Assembly (NCBI RefSeq): GCF_008635795.1
Contig: NZ_VWRQ01000007.1
Span: 62,001 to 126,000 of the forward strand
Source of the DNA: Paenibacillus tepidiphilus
GTDB taxonomy: Bacteria; Bacillota; Bacilli; Paenibacillales; Paenibacillaceae
DNA: 64,000 nucleotides
Direction of reading: 5' to 3'
Shown here: in pieces, positions 36,950 to 46,286 of the stretch
How positions within the stretch are numbered: the stretch's first letter is position 1
Layout: every line of letters starts with the position of its first letter
Notes under the pieces: generated by a model
Told to the model about the DNA's origin: nothing
Databases searched by the model: none
What the model saw: only the letters and a program-made list of their open reading frames with translations
Made by a program: the position numbers and the translations under genes

Positions 36950-39900
36950 GTGGGTTATCATGTACCCGAACGGGTGATCCGGCTGCTGTGCGGCCGGGAG
37001 GCCTACGAGCAAGGGTTGGCTTATTATATATCAGGTAAGGTTCAGCTGATCTACGCAGAGCATAACGAGAAGCTGGAGTATTCCAAATACCGGGCCGAGA
37101 TTACCGGCCTTGAGGTCTGCGAGGTGGCGCTTGCGGTGGACAGCGACGGTGATGTCAGCGGAGATTGCACCTGTCCGGCTTATGTTCACGGAGGCGCGTT
37201 CTGCAAGCATATCGCCGGAGGTCTGGTCGGCATCCTTCATGCCGATGATGTCCGGAAGGCGGAGGACCGGGAACGGCCCGCATCCGGCGTCTCCGGTCCG
37301 GGCTCCGCTGCCGCAAGGTCGGCTGCCGGCAGCAGCCAACTGGTAAGCAGCATGCTGGAGATATTCGGAGGTACCCGGCAGCGGCCCAGCGGCACGGGAA
37401 CTTATATGGATTCCAGAACTCCCCTACAAGTTGAATTCACCGTAAGACCGGTATCCTTCGCCCGCGGCCGCCAAATGCTCGGCGTGGAATTGAAGGCGGG
37501 GGAACAGCGGCTGTACGTTGTCCGGAAGATCCGGGCTTTTCTGGGAGCTGTTCAGCGCGGGGATTGCTTTGTATTCAGCGAGCATTTCAGCTATGACCCG
37601 GCGCGGCACAGCTTTGGCAAGGAGGATGACAGCGCCCTGAAGCTGCTGCTGGAGGTTCTGGACAATGAACAGGTGTACCGGGAAGCGCAGCCTGCTAACG
37701 GCGCGGGCATGTTGGGAACGGAGCGTCTCCTGCCCATCCCGCCGTTCTTCTGGGAGCGGCTGCTCCCGGCATTGTCCGCGGTATCCGCCGCTTCTATGCA
37801 GCTGGATGGAACGGCAATAACCGGTCTTCACCCTGCAGCGGAATATCCCCCGCTCAGCTTCCATTTCAATGAGGCCGAGGGCGAGGGGTACCTGCTGGAA
37901 ATTCAGGGCTTGTCCAAAATCACGGTGCTGGAGGATTACGGACTGCTGGCCGCGGAAGGAAAGCTGCTGCGGCTGCCGGAGACGGATGTCCGCCGCCTGG
38001 CGGGACTGAAGCAGATGCTGGCCGGTTCCCGCAAGGATGAGCTCATTATTGCCCCTGAGCAAATGGAATCCTTCATGGAAGGTGTGCTGCCGGGCCTGAA
38101 GCGGCTGGGCCGGATTGAGATCGCTGAGCGGATCTTCGGCCGGATTGTGCAATCGCCGCTGCGGGCACGCCTCTATCTGGACCGGATCAGGGACAGGCTG
38201 CTGGCCGGACTGGAATTCCAGTACGGCGATGTGGTGCTCAATCCGCTCGACCAAAGAACCTATGAACGGGGCGAACAGGTGATCCTTGTGCGCGACGGCG
38301 CTGTCGAGCGGCGGATTCTGGAGCTGATGGAGCATCAGGCGTTCGTTCAGACGGAGAGCGGATACGTCATGAGCGACGAAGAGGGCGAATTCGATTTCCT
38401 GCACCACACCATTCCACAGCTGGAGCCGCTGCTGGAGGTCTATGCCACCTCGGCGGTCAAGAGCAGGCTATATACAGGGAATGCCCTGCCTATAGCGAAG
38501 CTGAGCTGGAATGAAAAGACAGACTGGCTGGAATTTCAGTTCACCATGGCGGGCATTCCTGAATCCGAGGTAGTGTCGGTACTGAAATCGCTGCAGGAAA
38601 AGCGCAGGTATTACCGTCTCCCTGACGGGGCGCTGCTGCCGCTGGAAGGCGAGGAGTTGCAGGAGGTCATCCGGCTGATGAATGAGCTGGGCGTCCACGC
38701 CGGCGACCTGACTCCCGGCACCGGGTATCCCTTGCCGCTGCTGCGCGCCCTGCAGCTCAAGGCGGAGGATTACAAGGGCGGTGCGGTTGCCCTCGGCCGG
38801 TCGTTCCGGCGCTTGCTGGCCAATATGGAGAATCCGGAGAATCTTGATTTTCCGCTGCCGGAGTCCCTGGCTCCGGTACTGCGGGATTATCAGCAATACG
38901 GCTATCAATGGCTGAAGACGCTGGCCCATTACCGCTTCGGGGGCATTCTCGCCGATGATATGGGGCTGGGGAAGACGCTGCAGAGCATCGCCTTCCTGCT
39001 ATCCGAGCTGGAGGACATCCGGACAAGCGGAAGGCCCGCGCTGATTGTAGCTCCCGCTTCCCTCCTCTATAACTGGCATAACGAGCTGCGCAAATTCGCC
39101 CCCGGCATAAGCACCGCCATCGCCGACGGCAACGTTACGCAGCGAAGCCGGACGATCCGCAATACAGCGGCCCATGATGTGATTATCACTTCCTATCCGC
39201 TGCTGCGCAGGGATATCGGGCTATATGCCAAGCGCCATTTTCACACCCTGATCCTGGATGAGGCGCAGATGATCAAGAACCATGAGACGCAGACCGCCCA
39301 AGCGGTCACGCTGCTGCAGGCAAGCTACCGGTTTGCGCTCACCGGAACTCCGGTGGAGAATGCGCTCGAGGATTTGTGGTCGATCTTCAATGTGGTGATG
39401 CCGGGCCTGTTCCCGGGCAAGAAGGAATTCCACGATCTACCCCGGGAAACGGTTGCCAAGCGGGCCAAGCCCTTCCTGCTGCGCCGCCTCAAAAGCGATG
39501 TGCTGAAGGAGCTTCCCGACAAAATCGAATCCGTGCAGGCCTCCGAGCTGCTCCCCGAGCAGAAAAAACTCTATGTAGCCTACCTCGTCAGACTGCGGAA
39601 GGAAGCGCTGAAGCATCTGGACGACGGCAGCTTCGGACATGCGCGGATCAAGGTGCTGGCCGGCCTGACCCGGCTGCGTCAGCTGTGCTGCCATCCGGCG
39701 CTCTTCCTGGACGACTACGCCGGCGGCTCGGGCAAATTCGCGCAGCTGCTGGAGATCATTGAGGAATGCCGCAGCTCCGGCAAACGGATGCTGGTGTTCT
39801 CACAGTTCACCGGTATGCTGGACCTGATTGGCCGCGAGCTGGGAATGCTGGGCATCCCGTTCTTCTATCTCGATGGTGATACACCTTCCCCCGAGCGCGT

Positions 39901-40240
39901 GGAGCGCTGCAACCGGTTCAATGAAGGGGAGCGCGATCTGTTTCTGATCTCTCTGAAAGCGGGCGGCACCGGACTGAATCTGACCGGAGCGGACACCGTC
40001 ATTCTATACGATCTCTGGTGGAATCCGGCCGTCGAACAGCAAGCCGCAGACCGGGCACACCGGATCGGGCAGAAGAAGGTCGTACAGGTCATCCGCCTGG
40101 TGGCCCAGGGAACGGTTGAGGATAAAATGGTCGAGCTGCAGCAGAAGAAAAAGCAGCTGATCGACGAAGTGATCAAGCCGGGCAATGAAAGCCTGTCCTC
40201 TTTCAGCGAGCAGGATATCCGGGAGATTCTGATGCTCTGA
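36950..40240 (+). CDS. SNF2-family DNA helicase/translocase with SWIM zinc finger
   Basis: A 1096-residue protein starting at GTG behind AAGGAAGTGA. It has a SWIM zinc finger (Cys73, Cys75, Cys85, His87), a long bacterial SNF2-associated region (about 150-620), then the SNF2 ATPase: Walker A in DDMGLGKTLQ (about 676), DEAQ box (about 770), LTGTPVEN (about 799) and the helicase C motif QAADRAHRIGQ (about 1030). Such proteins (YwqA/YqhH-like) move on double-stranded DNA and are tied to repair or transcription recycling. It is monocistronic, between a TetR operon and a bidirectional terminator. Confidence 0.92.
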   Translation: MGYHVPERVIRLLCGREAYEQGLAYYISGKVQLIYAEHNEKLEYSKYRAEITGLEVCEVALAVDSDGDVSGDCTCPAYVHGGAFCKHIAGGLVGILHADDVRKAEDRERPASGVSGPGSAAARSAAGSSQLVSSMLEIFGGTRQRPSGTGTYMDSRTPLQVEFTVRPVSFARGRQMLGVELKAGEQRLYVVRKIRAFLGAVQRGDCFVFSEHFSYDPARHSFGKEDDSALKLLLEVLDNEQVYREAQPANGAGMLGTERLLPIPPFFWERLLPALSAVSAASMQLDGTAITGLHPAAEYPPLSFHFNEAEGEGYLLEIQGLSKITVLEDYGLLAAEGKLLRLPETDVRRLAGLKQMLAGSRKDELIIAPEQMESFMEGVLPGLKRLGRIEIAERIFGRIVQSPLRARLYLDRIRDRLLAGLEFQYGDVVLNPLDQRTYERGEQVILVRDGAVERRILELMEHQAFVQTESGYVMSDEEGEFDFLHHTIPQLEPLLEVYATSAVKSRLYTGNALPIAKLSWNEKTDWLEFQFTMAGIPESEVVSVLKSLQEKRRYYRLPDGALLPLEGEELQEVIRLMNELGVHAGDLTPGTGYPLPLLRALQLKAEDYKGGAVALGRSFRRLLANMENPENLDFPLPESLAPVLRDYQQYGYQWLKTLAHYRFGGILADDMGLGKTLQSIAFLLSELEDIRTSGRPALIVAPASLLYNWHNELRKFAPGISTAIADGNVTQRSRTIRNTAAHDVIITSYPLLRRDIGLYAKRHFHTLILDEAQMIKNHETQTAQAVTLLQASYRFALTGTPVENALEDLWSIFNVVMPGLFPGKKEFHDLPRETVAKRAKPFLLRRLKSDVLKELPDKIESVQASELLPEQKKLYVAYLVRLRKEALKHLDDGSFGHARIKVLAGLTRLRQLCCHPALFLDDYAGGSGKFAQLLEIIEECRSSGKRMLVFSQFTGMLDLIGRELGMLGIPFFYLDGDTPSPERVERCNRFNEGERDLFLISLKAGGTGLNLTGADTVILYDLWWNPAVEQQAADRAHRIGQKKVVQVIRLVAQGTVEDKMVELQQKKKQLIDEVIKPGNESLSSFSEQDIREILML

Positions 40241-40278
40241 GCCAAGATAGAAATCGTCCTGCTGCAAATGATACAAAC

Positions 40279-40314
40279 AAGGGACCGGCACATCCGATGC
40301 GCCGGTCCCTTTTG
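40279..40314. terminator. Bidirectional terminator between the SNF2 gene and the collagen-like gene
   Basis: AAGGGACCGGC and GCCGGTCCCTT form a perfect 11-bp stem with an 11-base loop and A/T flanks. It serves the convergent genes on both sides. Confidence 0.92.
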
Positions 40315-40351
40315 TGTGAAGTTATTTCGTTCTTTGATCCGGTTCTCCGGC

Positions 40352-41872
40352 TTAAGCGATAGTAAGACCCGCGCTGGCATATCCCGCTACCGTGGTAGCC
40401 ACATCCAGGCCGGCGGTTACCGAAGCCGAGAACACCATCAGGAGACGTGTTCCGGCGGTCACCGGAATGCTCAGCCCGCTGGTAAGGCCACTGCTGATCG
40501 TGCCGAGTGCAATAGCGCCAGTGAGCGGCGGCGCCAATGTTACAAGTGCGCCGGGCACAGCGGTAAATGTGTTATTCGGCGTGGTGGACTGGAACAATTG
40601 GGCGGTAAGGGTTACCGTGGAGCCTACCAGGGCGATTGCTGCTGTCGTACTGAAATAGGCGGCGAGTGAAGTAATGGTACCCGCCCGCGGCACCGAGAAA
40701 GCGAAGTTCAGCAAGGTGCCAGCCGCGCCGGTAAGATCGATCGTACCGCCGGCGACGGAAATTCCGGCAACGTTATTGCCGAAGCCGACCAGGCCGGAGG
40801 TGTTAAGCAATCCGCCCAGCACCGTGGTTAGTGTTGTCGGAAGCCCGGATGCATAAGGGATAATGGCTCCTGAGCCAGTGGCTCCTGTTGCACCGGTTAC
40901 GCCTGCTACACCGGTGGCTCCTGTCGCACCGGTCACGCCTGCTACGCCGGTGGCTCCCGTTGCCCCGGTCACGCCTGCTACACCAGTGGCTCCCGTCGCG
41001 CCGGTCACGCCTGCTACACCGGTGGCTCCCGTCGCCCCGGTCACGCCTGCTACGCCGGTGGCTCCTGTCGCACCGGTTACGCCTGCTGCGCCGGTGGCTC
41101 CCGTTGCGCCGGTTACGCCTGCTACACCGGTGACTCCTGTCGCGCCGGTCAAGCCTGCTACGCCGGTGGCTCCTGTCGCACCGGTTACGCCTGCTACGCC
41201 GGTGGCTCCCGTTGCGCCGGTCACGCCTGCTACACCAGTGGCTCCCGTTGCGCCGGTTACGCCTGCTACACCGGTAGCTCCCGTCGCGCCTGTCACGCCT
41301 GCTACGCCGGTGGCTCCCGTTGCGCCGGTCAAGCCTGCTACACCGGTGGCTCCTGTCGCACCGGTTACACCTGCTACGCCGGTGGCTCCCGTCGCACCGG
41401 TTACGCCTGCTACGCCGGTGGCTCCCGTTGCGCCGGTAGCGCCGCCTCCCGGACCTGTCGGACCGGTTGCCCCTGCAGGTCCGGTAGCACCTGTGGCACC
41501 GGTAACCCCCAGTACGGTTTCGCCGAGCAGTTCGGCGGAAACCAGCCGATGGGCGGTGACCAGGGCGCCGGTGCTGCTTTTTCCCCATAAGGAAATTTGA
41601 ACAGGATCATCGTTGTCTCCCGAGGTTAGAAACAGAAACTCAAACGCATCCAAATCGGCAAAATAGCTGGCTGTAATCACCTGATTCGGATTGACATTCA
41701 AAAATTCGCTGACATACAGGTTACGTACTCCGCCGCTTAAGTAATACCCTTGCACTGATACAGACGAAGCAACGGAGTTGCTGCGGTTATCAATCCGGAT
41801 GGTAACCTGCTGAGTGGGTCTGACTCCGCCGACCATGTTGTTTTCAATTGGACCTGTCGATAGGAAACTCAT
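40352..41872 (-). CDS. BclB-like collagen-repeat exosporium protein
   Basis: A 506-residue protein with three parts: an N-terminal domain (1-115) starting [19 protein letters not shown]; a collagen-like Gly-X-Y region (about 120-320) with 15 copies of a 12-residue unit [12 protein letters not shown]; and a C-terminal domain matching the exosporium glycoprotein BclB type (AIIPYASG...FGNNVAG at its start). No signal peptide is seen, as expected for mother-cell-made spore surface proteins. Threonines in the repeats are typical glycosylation sites. It lies 32 bases downstream of a gene encoding a stand-alone copy of its N-terminal domain. Confidence 0.85.
   Translation of the reverse strand: MSFLSTGPIENNMVGGVRPTQQVTIRIDNRSNSVASSVSVQGYYLSGGVRNLYVSEFLNVNPNQVITASYFADLDAFEFLFLTSGDNDDPVQISLWGKSSTGALVTAHRLVSAELLGETVLGVTGATGATGPAGATGPTGPGGGATGATGATGVAGVTGATGATGVAGVTGATGATGVAGLTGATGATGVAGVTGATGATGVAGVTGATGATGVAGVTGATGATGVAGVTGATGATGVAGLTGATGVTGVAGVTGATGATGAAGVTGATGATGVAGVTGATGATGVAGVTGATGATGVAGVTGATGATGVAGVTGATGATGVAGVTGATGATGSGAIIPYASGLPTTLTTVLGGLLNTSGLVGFGNNVAGISVAGGTIDLTGAAGTLLNFAFSVPRAGTITSLAAYFSTTAAIALVGSTVTLTAQLFQSTTPNNTFTAVPGALVTLAPPLTGAIALGTISSGLTSGLSIPVTAGTRLLMVFSASVTAGLDVATTVAGYASAGLTIA
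40863..41450. repeat. 36-bp tandem repeat encoding the collagen-like region
   Basis: About fifteen in-frame 36-bp units (12 codons) within the BclB-like gene, differing mainly at third positions, with a few replacements (GLT for GVT, AAG for VAG, GVTGVAG once). Such repeats expand and contract by slippage or recombination. A long open frame on the opposite strand here is a by-product of the repeat. Confidence 0.92.
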
Positions 41873-41904
41873 GAATGCAACTCTCCTTATCTAACCGTTT
41901 TAAG

Positions 41905-42273
41905 TTAAATGCCTTCCGGTTCTGCAAATATATGCTCATGCGTGACGATGCGGTGGGCTGTAGTCAGCTCTCCGGTGTTTTGCTTGCCCCATACAGAGAT
42001 TCCGAGCAATTGATCATCTGTCTCGCCCGTATTGAACACAAACTCAAAGCCGTTCAAGTCGGCATAATAATTACGGAGAAGCGATTCATTCGGGGCAAGA
42101 TTCACAGTCTCACTGACATACACTGTTCTTGTTCCATTCAGCACATAACCCTGAATAACCACCGATATTGCTTCTACTGCGGCCCGGGATACCAGTCTTA
42201 CAGTGACCACTTGTGTCGGTCTGACTCCGGCGACTGGATTATTCTCAATGGGGCCGGTCGAAATGATGGACAT
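41905..42273 (-). CDS. Stand-alone paralogue of the N-terminal domain of the BclB-like protein
   Basis: A 122-residue protein starting [19 protein letters not shown], closely matching residues 1-115 of its downstream neighbour (shared [23 protein letters not shown], ISxWGK, TAHR). It has no collagen repeat and no C-terminal domain. A very strong ribosome binding site (GGAGGAGG) precedes it. The pair probably shares a transcript and may form a spore-surface complex, with this protein acting as a base layer or cap; that is inference. Confidence 0.7.
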   Translation of the reverse strand: MSIISTGPIENNPVAGVRPTQVVTVRLVSRAAVEAISVVIQGYVLNGTRTVYVSETVNLAPNESLLRNYYADLNGFEFVFNTGETDDQLLGISVWGKQNTGELTTAHRIVTHEHIFAEPEGI

Positions 42274-42500
42274 CCCTTTCCTCCTCCTTCCTGCTGTTGC
42301 TTCAGAACATCTGAAACTCTGATTCTAGCGCGACCTATATTGAATCGCACAATTTCATCATATTCTCCGGTGCAGCCAGCGGTGTGGACAGAAGACAGAA
42401 CGTTCGTTAAATCTGCAAGCGCACACTAAAATTCACTTTCGACCTAGAGCAGAGACCTCCATGATTGGCTCTGCTAGATTCACAGAAAGCTACTGCCCTA

Positions 42501-42528
42501 TTGATTTCTGCGGCAAATTCGTTATACT
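42501..42528 (+). promoter_or_regulatory. Promoter of the argS T-box leader
   Basis: TTGATT, a 16-base spacer and TATACT on the plus strand, just before the leader. Confidence 0.65.
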
Positions 42529-42544
42529 GGAAAAAATTGATCCA

Positions 42545-42781
42545 CATTCGATGAACGGGAGAGTAACGATCCTGAGCCTAGTCTGCAGCGAGCCGGAACA
42601 GTGAAAGCCGGTACAGGACAGGTTGTGAAGCGCACCCGGGAGATGGACTTCTGAACCTTTACTGTAGGAAGTCCCGGCTAAGGACCGTTATTCCCGTCGA
42701 GCGGCCGGATGCACATCCGGCAACGAGAGTGGTACCGCGAGCGCTAAAGGCCCTCGTCTCTTTTGAGACGGGGGCCTTTTT
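42545..42781 (+). ncRNA. T-box riboswitch, Arg specifier CGC, controlling argS
   Basis: The leader shows the canonical order: stem I base with GGGAGAGTA, the apical AGCGAGCC...GTGAAAGCCGG region, a specifier loop with CGC at 42631-42633 followed by A, and the T-box sequence AGAGTGGTACCGCG at 42726-42739. A strong terminator (GGCCCTCGTCTC-TTTT-GAGACGGGGGCC then Ts) ends it. Uncharged tRNA-Arg with a matching anticodon would favour antitermination and raise argS expression. The specifier and the downstream enzyme agree. Confidence 0.93.
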
Positions 42782-42808
42782 GTCATATTTTTAGAGGAGG
42801 AGTCTTTC

Positions 42809-44692
42809 ATGGTAAGCCAGCTTATTGTCACAGCCCTGCAGCAAAGTGTGCAGCAAGTATTTCAGCATTTGGGAGCAAACATTGACACTTCCCCCGCTAT
42901 TGCCCTTGAACAACCCGCCAATCCCGAGTTCGGGGATTATTCGAGCAATATTGCGATGCAGCTCGCCAAGGTACTCCGCAAAGCGCCGTCCGTTATTGCT
43001 GAGCTCATCGCAGCGGAATTTCGCCGGCAGGAGGCTGTGCGCGATCTGGTCGACCGGATCGATATCGCAGCCCCGGGGTTCATTAACTTGTATATAAACT
43101 GGCCCGAGTGGGTAGCCCATACTTCGGAGACAGCCCGTTCTTATGAGCTTCCGGCAACTCCTGGGCAAAAAGTAGTCGTCGAGCACACGAGTGTGAACCC
43201 CAACAAATCTATGCACATCGGGCATCTGCGTAATTCCTGTATCGGGGACACACTGGTCCGCCTACTCCGCAAAACCGGCTATGAGGTGGAAGTGCACAAT
43301 TACGTGGATGACCTCGGCAATCAGCTCGCCGATACGGTGGTGGGCTTGCTGAATGTTCCGCTTGCAGGGGAGCATGGGCGGTTTGGTGATTATTGCTGGG
43401 ATATTTACGCCGGAGTCAACAGGCAGTACGCGCAGCAGCCCGAGACTGTCCAGAAGCGGACGGAGATTCTCCATGCGCTGGAGCAAGGGGGCAACAATAC
43501 GGCTTGGCTGGGTCAACTGGTTGCCGAACGGATCGTCCGTGAGCATGTGGCAGAGATGCACGACTTCGGGATTGACTATGATCTGTTAGTATGGGAAAGC
43601 AGTATTGTAAGGGAAGGATTCTGGTCGGCGGCATTTGAGCTGCTGAAGAATACAGATGGCTTCGTGCAGGAGCAGGAAGGCAAGCTGGCTGGCTGCTGGA
43701 TTCTGAAGCACACGGCCGGTGATCCGGCTGGCGAAGAGACTGAGGAGCATTTGAAGGATAAGGTGCTGGTACGTTCGAACGGCATTTTGACCTATACGGC
43801 CAAGGACATTGCTTACCATCTCTGGAAATTCGGTCTGCTGAGCAAGGATTTCGTGTACAGCGAGTTTCAAACGGGGCTGTGGACGACCGGCCTGAACGGC
43901 CAGAGCAAATCTTACGGCCATGCGGACAAAGTAATCAACGTGATCGACTACAGACAAGAATACCCGCAGGCTGTCGTCAAGCAAGCGCTGGAGTCATTAG
44001 GATATCATGCACAGGCAGAGCAGCTTCATCATGTCAGCTATGGTGTAGTTTCGCTCAGCCCGGCCTCCGCAGCAAGACTGGGGATGGATATCTCGGACGG
44101 CAAGAGCTCCTACGCCATGTCCGGCCGCCAGGGCATCGGCATCAAGGTTACGGAGCTGATCGGGTACATGGAGAAGACTATTGAGACTACCCGTTCTGAC
44201 AAAAGCGGGCTCTCCAGCCGGGCGATCGCCATCGCCGCTATACGTTATTATCTGCTGCGGTTCAACCTGGGAACCGAGGTGATTTTTGACTTCGAGCAGG
44301 CTACAGAGATTTCCGGCAATACCGGTGTGTATCTTATGTACACGTATGCGCGTGCAGGCAGTGTGCTCGGCAAGTCCGGACTCCCGGCGGAAGACCTGGC
44401 AACACCTGTCCCCTTTCCGGAACAGCTTGAACCGGCTGAGCTGGCACTGCTGAGACAGCTCAGCATCTGGCACGACACCCTGCTCGCCGCCAGCCGCAGC
44501 CTGACCCCGAACACGCTGTGCAATTATGCCCATACGCTGGCTTCGCTGTTCAACAACTTCTACTCGGCTTGCCCGATTCTGAAGGGAGAGCAGACGACCG
44601 TCGCGTTCCGTCTCTGGCTCACCGGCAAATTCCAGGGCACCCTGGGCGAGGCGCTTGAGGTGCTCGGGCTGCCGCTGCCGGAGCGGATGTAG
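42809..44692 (+). CDS. argS: Arginyl-tRNA synthetase, divergent type
   Basis: A 627-residue class I synthetase. Order: N-terminal Add-1 domain (to about 95), catalytic domain with HIGH at 136-139 (in PNKSMHIGHLRN), and a C-terminal DALR anticodon-binding domain (LCNYAHTLASLFNNFYSACP). The KMSKS position is occupied by YAMSGRQGIG near 437-446, as in a distinct bacterial ArgRS subgroup, and it is about 70 residues longer than Bacillus ArgS. It lies under T-box control. Typical Bacillus-type argS genes differ in this motif, so this may be a second ArgRS. Its start is an ATG behind AGAGGAGG. Confidence 0.92.
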   Translation: MVSQLIVTALQQSVQQVFQHLGANIDTSPAIALEQPANPEFGDYSSNIAMQLAKVLRKAPSVIAELIAAEFRRQEAVRDLVDRIDIAAPGFINLYINWPEWVAHTSETARSYELPATPGQKVVVEHTSVNPNKSMHIGHLRNSCIGDTLVRLLRKTGYEVEVHNYVDDLGNQLADTVVGLLNVPLAGEHGRFGDYCWDIYAGVNRQYAQQPETVQKRTEILHALEQGGNNTAWLGQLVAERIVREHVAEMHDFGIDYDLLVWESSIVREGFWSAAFELLKNTDGFVQEQEGKLAGCWILKHTAGDPAGEETEEHLKDKVLVRSNGILTYTAKDIAYHLWKFGLLSKDFVYSEFQTGLWTTGLNGQSKSYGHADKVINVIDYRQEYPQAVVKQALESLGYHAQAEQLHHVSYGVVSLSPASAARLGMDISDGKSSYAMSGRQGIGIKVTELIGYMEKTIETTRSDKSGLSSRAIAIAAIRYYLLRFNLGTEVIFDFEQATEISGNTGVYLMYTYARAGSVLGKSGLPAEDLATPVPFPEQLEPAELALLRQLSIWHDTLLAASRSLTPNTLCNYAHTLASLFNNFYSACPILKGEQTTVAFRLWLTGKFQGTLGEALEVLGLPLPERM

Positions 44693-45017
44693 GAATCTGG
44701 AGCGCTGTTGTTTGGACGAAGAGCTTCGTGCTGCTGTATGATAATCGGCAGCGTATTACCTAATTTGTCCGCATGGACTGTATAGGCTGGGACCCTTCAG
44801 AGCTTCGCGACAAGCTGGAGCCGATAATTGCATTCTATACAACTAAATGCACTGTAAAAGAGCATAAATTTACTTTAGTTGCATTTCCTGCATTTAAAAT
44901 CGTCAAAAACCCTATATTCGGGGAAAAACATTAAAAATAATTGTACAGAATACAGTTATCCTCTGCTTTCCGAAAAAGTGCCGCCAGATAGTTGTACCAA
45001 ATACAACTATCACCCTG
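44693..45017. other. Gap after argS with inverted short repeats, no gene seen
   Basis: No convincing coding frame. From about 44830 the text becomes AT-rich and shows inverted AACTAAA / TTTAGTT arms and repeated TTGCATT...TGCATT and TTGTAC-AATACA-type words, which look like an intergenic repeated element. The left part (44693-44830) carries no recognisable argS terminator. Confidence 0.4.
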
Positions 45018-45467
45018 GCTGGAATCCCCCATACGCAAAACAGCCTTCCCATCGGTGCGGCTGTCTTTACCTCCCAGAGGAAAGGGATACAGCCCTCCGG
45101 GCTGATTGCGATGCCCTTTCTTACGATGCGGATGCTCCAACTAACCTCCGGGGCTTCTCCCCCTGTACGCAAAACAGCCTTCCCATCGGTGCGGCTGTCT
45201 TTACGTCCCAGAAGAAAGGGATACAGCCCTCCGGGCTGATTGCGATGCCCTTCCTTACGATGCGGATGCTCCAACGAACCTCCGGGGCTTCTCCCCCTGT
45301 ACGCAAAACAGCCCTCCCGAAGGAAGGCTGTCTTTACGTCCCAGAAGGGATACAGCCCCTCCGGGCTGATTGCGATGCGGTTCCTTACGATGCCAATGCT
45401 CCAACGAACCTCCGGGGCTTCTCCCCCTGTACGCAAAACAGCCTTCCCGAAGGAAGGCTGTCTTTAC
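45018..45467 (-). repeat. Tandem 130-134-bp repeat downstream of tRNA-Arg copy 2 (3 full and 1 partial units)
   Basis: On the minus strand, units run 45467-45338 (130 bp), 45337-45205 (133), 45204-45071 (134), then a partial unit to about 45018. Each starts GTAAAGACAGCC, forms a hairpin closed by ACAGCC/GGCTGT with TTTT after it, carries the spacer GGTTCGTTGGAGCAT (one unit has GGTTAGTTGG), and ends ATCCC...CTGGGA(C/G), copying the tRNA tail. Spacer words GGAGCAT, CGCAATC and GTATCCCT are shared with the array at 28643. The two outer units have a different hairpin loop half (CCGCACCGATGGG). Confidence 0.9.
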
Positions 45468-45540
45468 GTCCCAGAAGGGATTCGAACCCCCGACCGTGCG
45501 CTTAGAAGGCGCATGCTCTATCCGGCTGAGCTACTGGGAC
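45468..45540 (-). tRNA. tRNA-Arg, anticodon UCU (copy 2)
   Basis: A 73-base cloverleaf nearly identical to the copy at 28570-28642 but on the opposite strand; the only difference I see is CCCTT for CCCTC in the T arm, which keeps pairing as G-U. Anticodon TCT. No encoded CCA. Confidence 0.97.
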
Positions 45541-45592
45541 ACGAGTGAAATTGAAACCCTTTTAAAGCATATGTATTAAAGCAACGTTATTT

Positions 45593-45620
45593 ATTATAAC
45601 GTATTCAGCAGATTTTTCAA
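45593..45620 (-). promoter_or_regulatory. Promoter of tRNA-Arg copy 2
   Basis: TTGAAA, a 16-base spacer and a perfect TATAAT on the minus strand, giving a leader of about 46 bases before the tRNA. Confidence 0.6.
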
Positions 45621-45786
45621 GAATATCGTGCAAAAAACCTCAGAACCTTGTCTGCTTGAGGCACCGATCCGGTACAGGCCAGTTATCCGCATCCCCGCAG
45701 ACCGCCTCCGGCGGCGGAATGAAACAGCAGCCTGCGCTGCCCTTTGCTTGTGTTATGCCGCCGGATATACAAGCAGTGAACGCGGA

Positions 45787-46143
45787 TCAGGGATAAGCCG
45801 TGAAATGGCGCTCCAGCTCTTTTTTCAAATTACCGAACATAAGCAGCTCACGCTGGAATTTGGATCGCTCATCCTCCGGTGTCATAATCTCGCTGCCTGT
45901 AAACGCACTGAATGTCACATCCTCGAACGCTTGATGTAAATTATTGTCGAACCAATCGGTATCCAGAGACGCATCATTTGTCAAAATGCGCACGATCTCA
46001 AATCCGTCCTCCCGCCGGTCCTCTACAATGTAAACCAACAGGGCGGAATCGCCCACTGCTCCCGGAAGCACCCCCACCTCTGCGCAAGGCGCACCGTCGT
46101 ATTCGGTCATCCGGCGGATTTTGGCATCTTTAATGTAATACAT
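45787..46143 (-). CDS. Unknown small cytoplasmic protein, 118 aa
   Basis: I do not recognise a family. The start is the ATG at 46143, nine bases after AAGGAGG; the frame extends seven codons further but overlaps the ribosome binding site. The product is soluble and acidic with a helical C-terminus rich in Glu/Lys/Arg (DERSKFQRELLMFGNLKKEL). It stands alone, divergent from asnB. Confidence 0.6.
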   Translation of the reverse strand: MYYIKDAKIRRMTEYDGAPCAEVGVLPGAVGDSALLVYIVEDRREDGFEIVRILTNDASLDTDWFDNNLHQAFEDVTFSAFTGSEIMTPEDERSKFQRELLMFGNLKKELERHFTAYP

Positions 46144-46286
46144 CCCATTATCCCTCCTTGGCAAATTTTCCTCTACCCTAGTGTTCGGATAAGGACATAC
46201 ATTTTATCCCTTCCTTCGGCATATATCTGTATTACTTGGCAAAAAAGAAAGGACAACAATCGCACCAAAAGAGAGGATGAACCATC

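Noticed and set aside
40863..41600. Long plus-strand frame of Pro-Val-Ala-Pro repeats
   Set aside because: It is the antisense of the collagen-like repeat; the 36-bp periodicity keeps the opposite strand open. No ribosome binding site or family match.
44912..45579. Repetitive frames on both strands over the second tRNA array
   Set aside because: They follow the 130-134-bp tandem units and the tRNA itself and have no coding signals.
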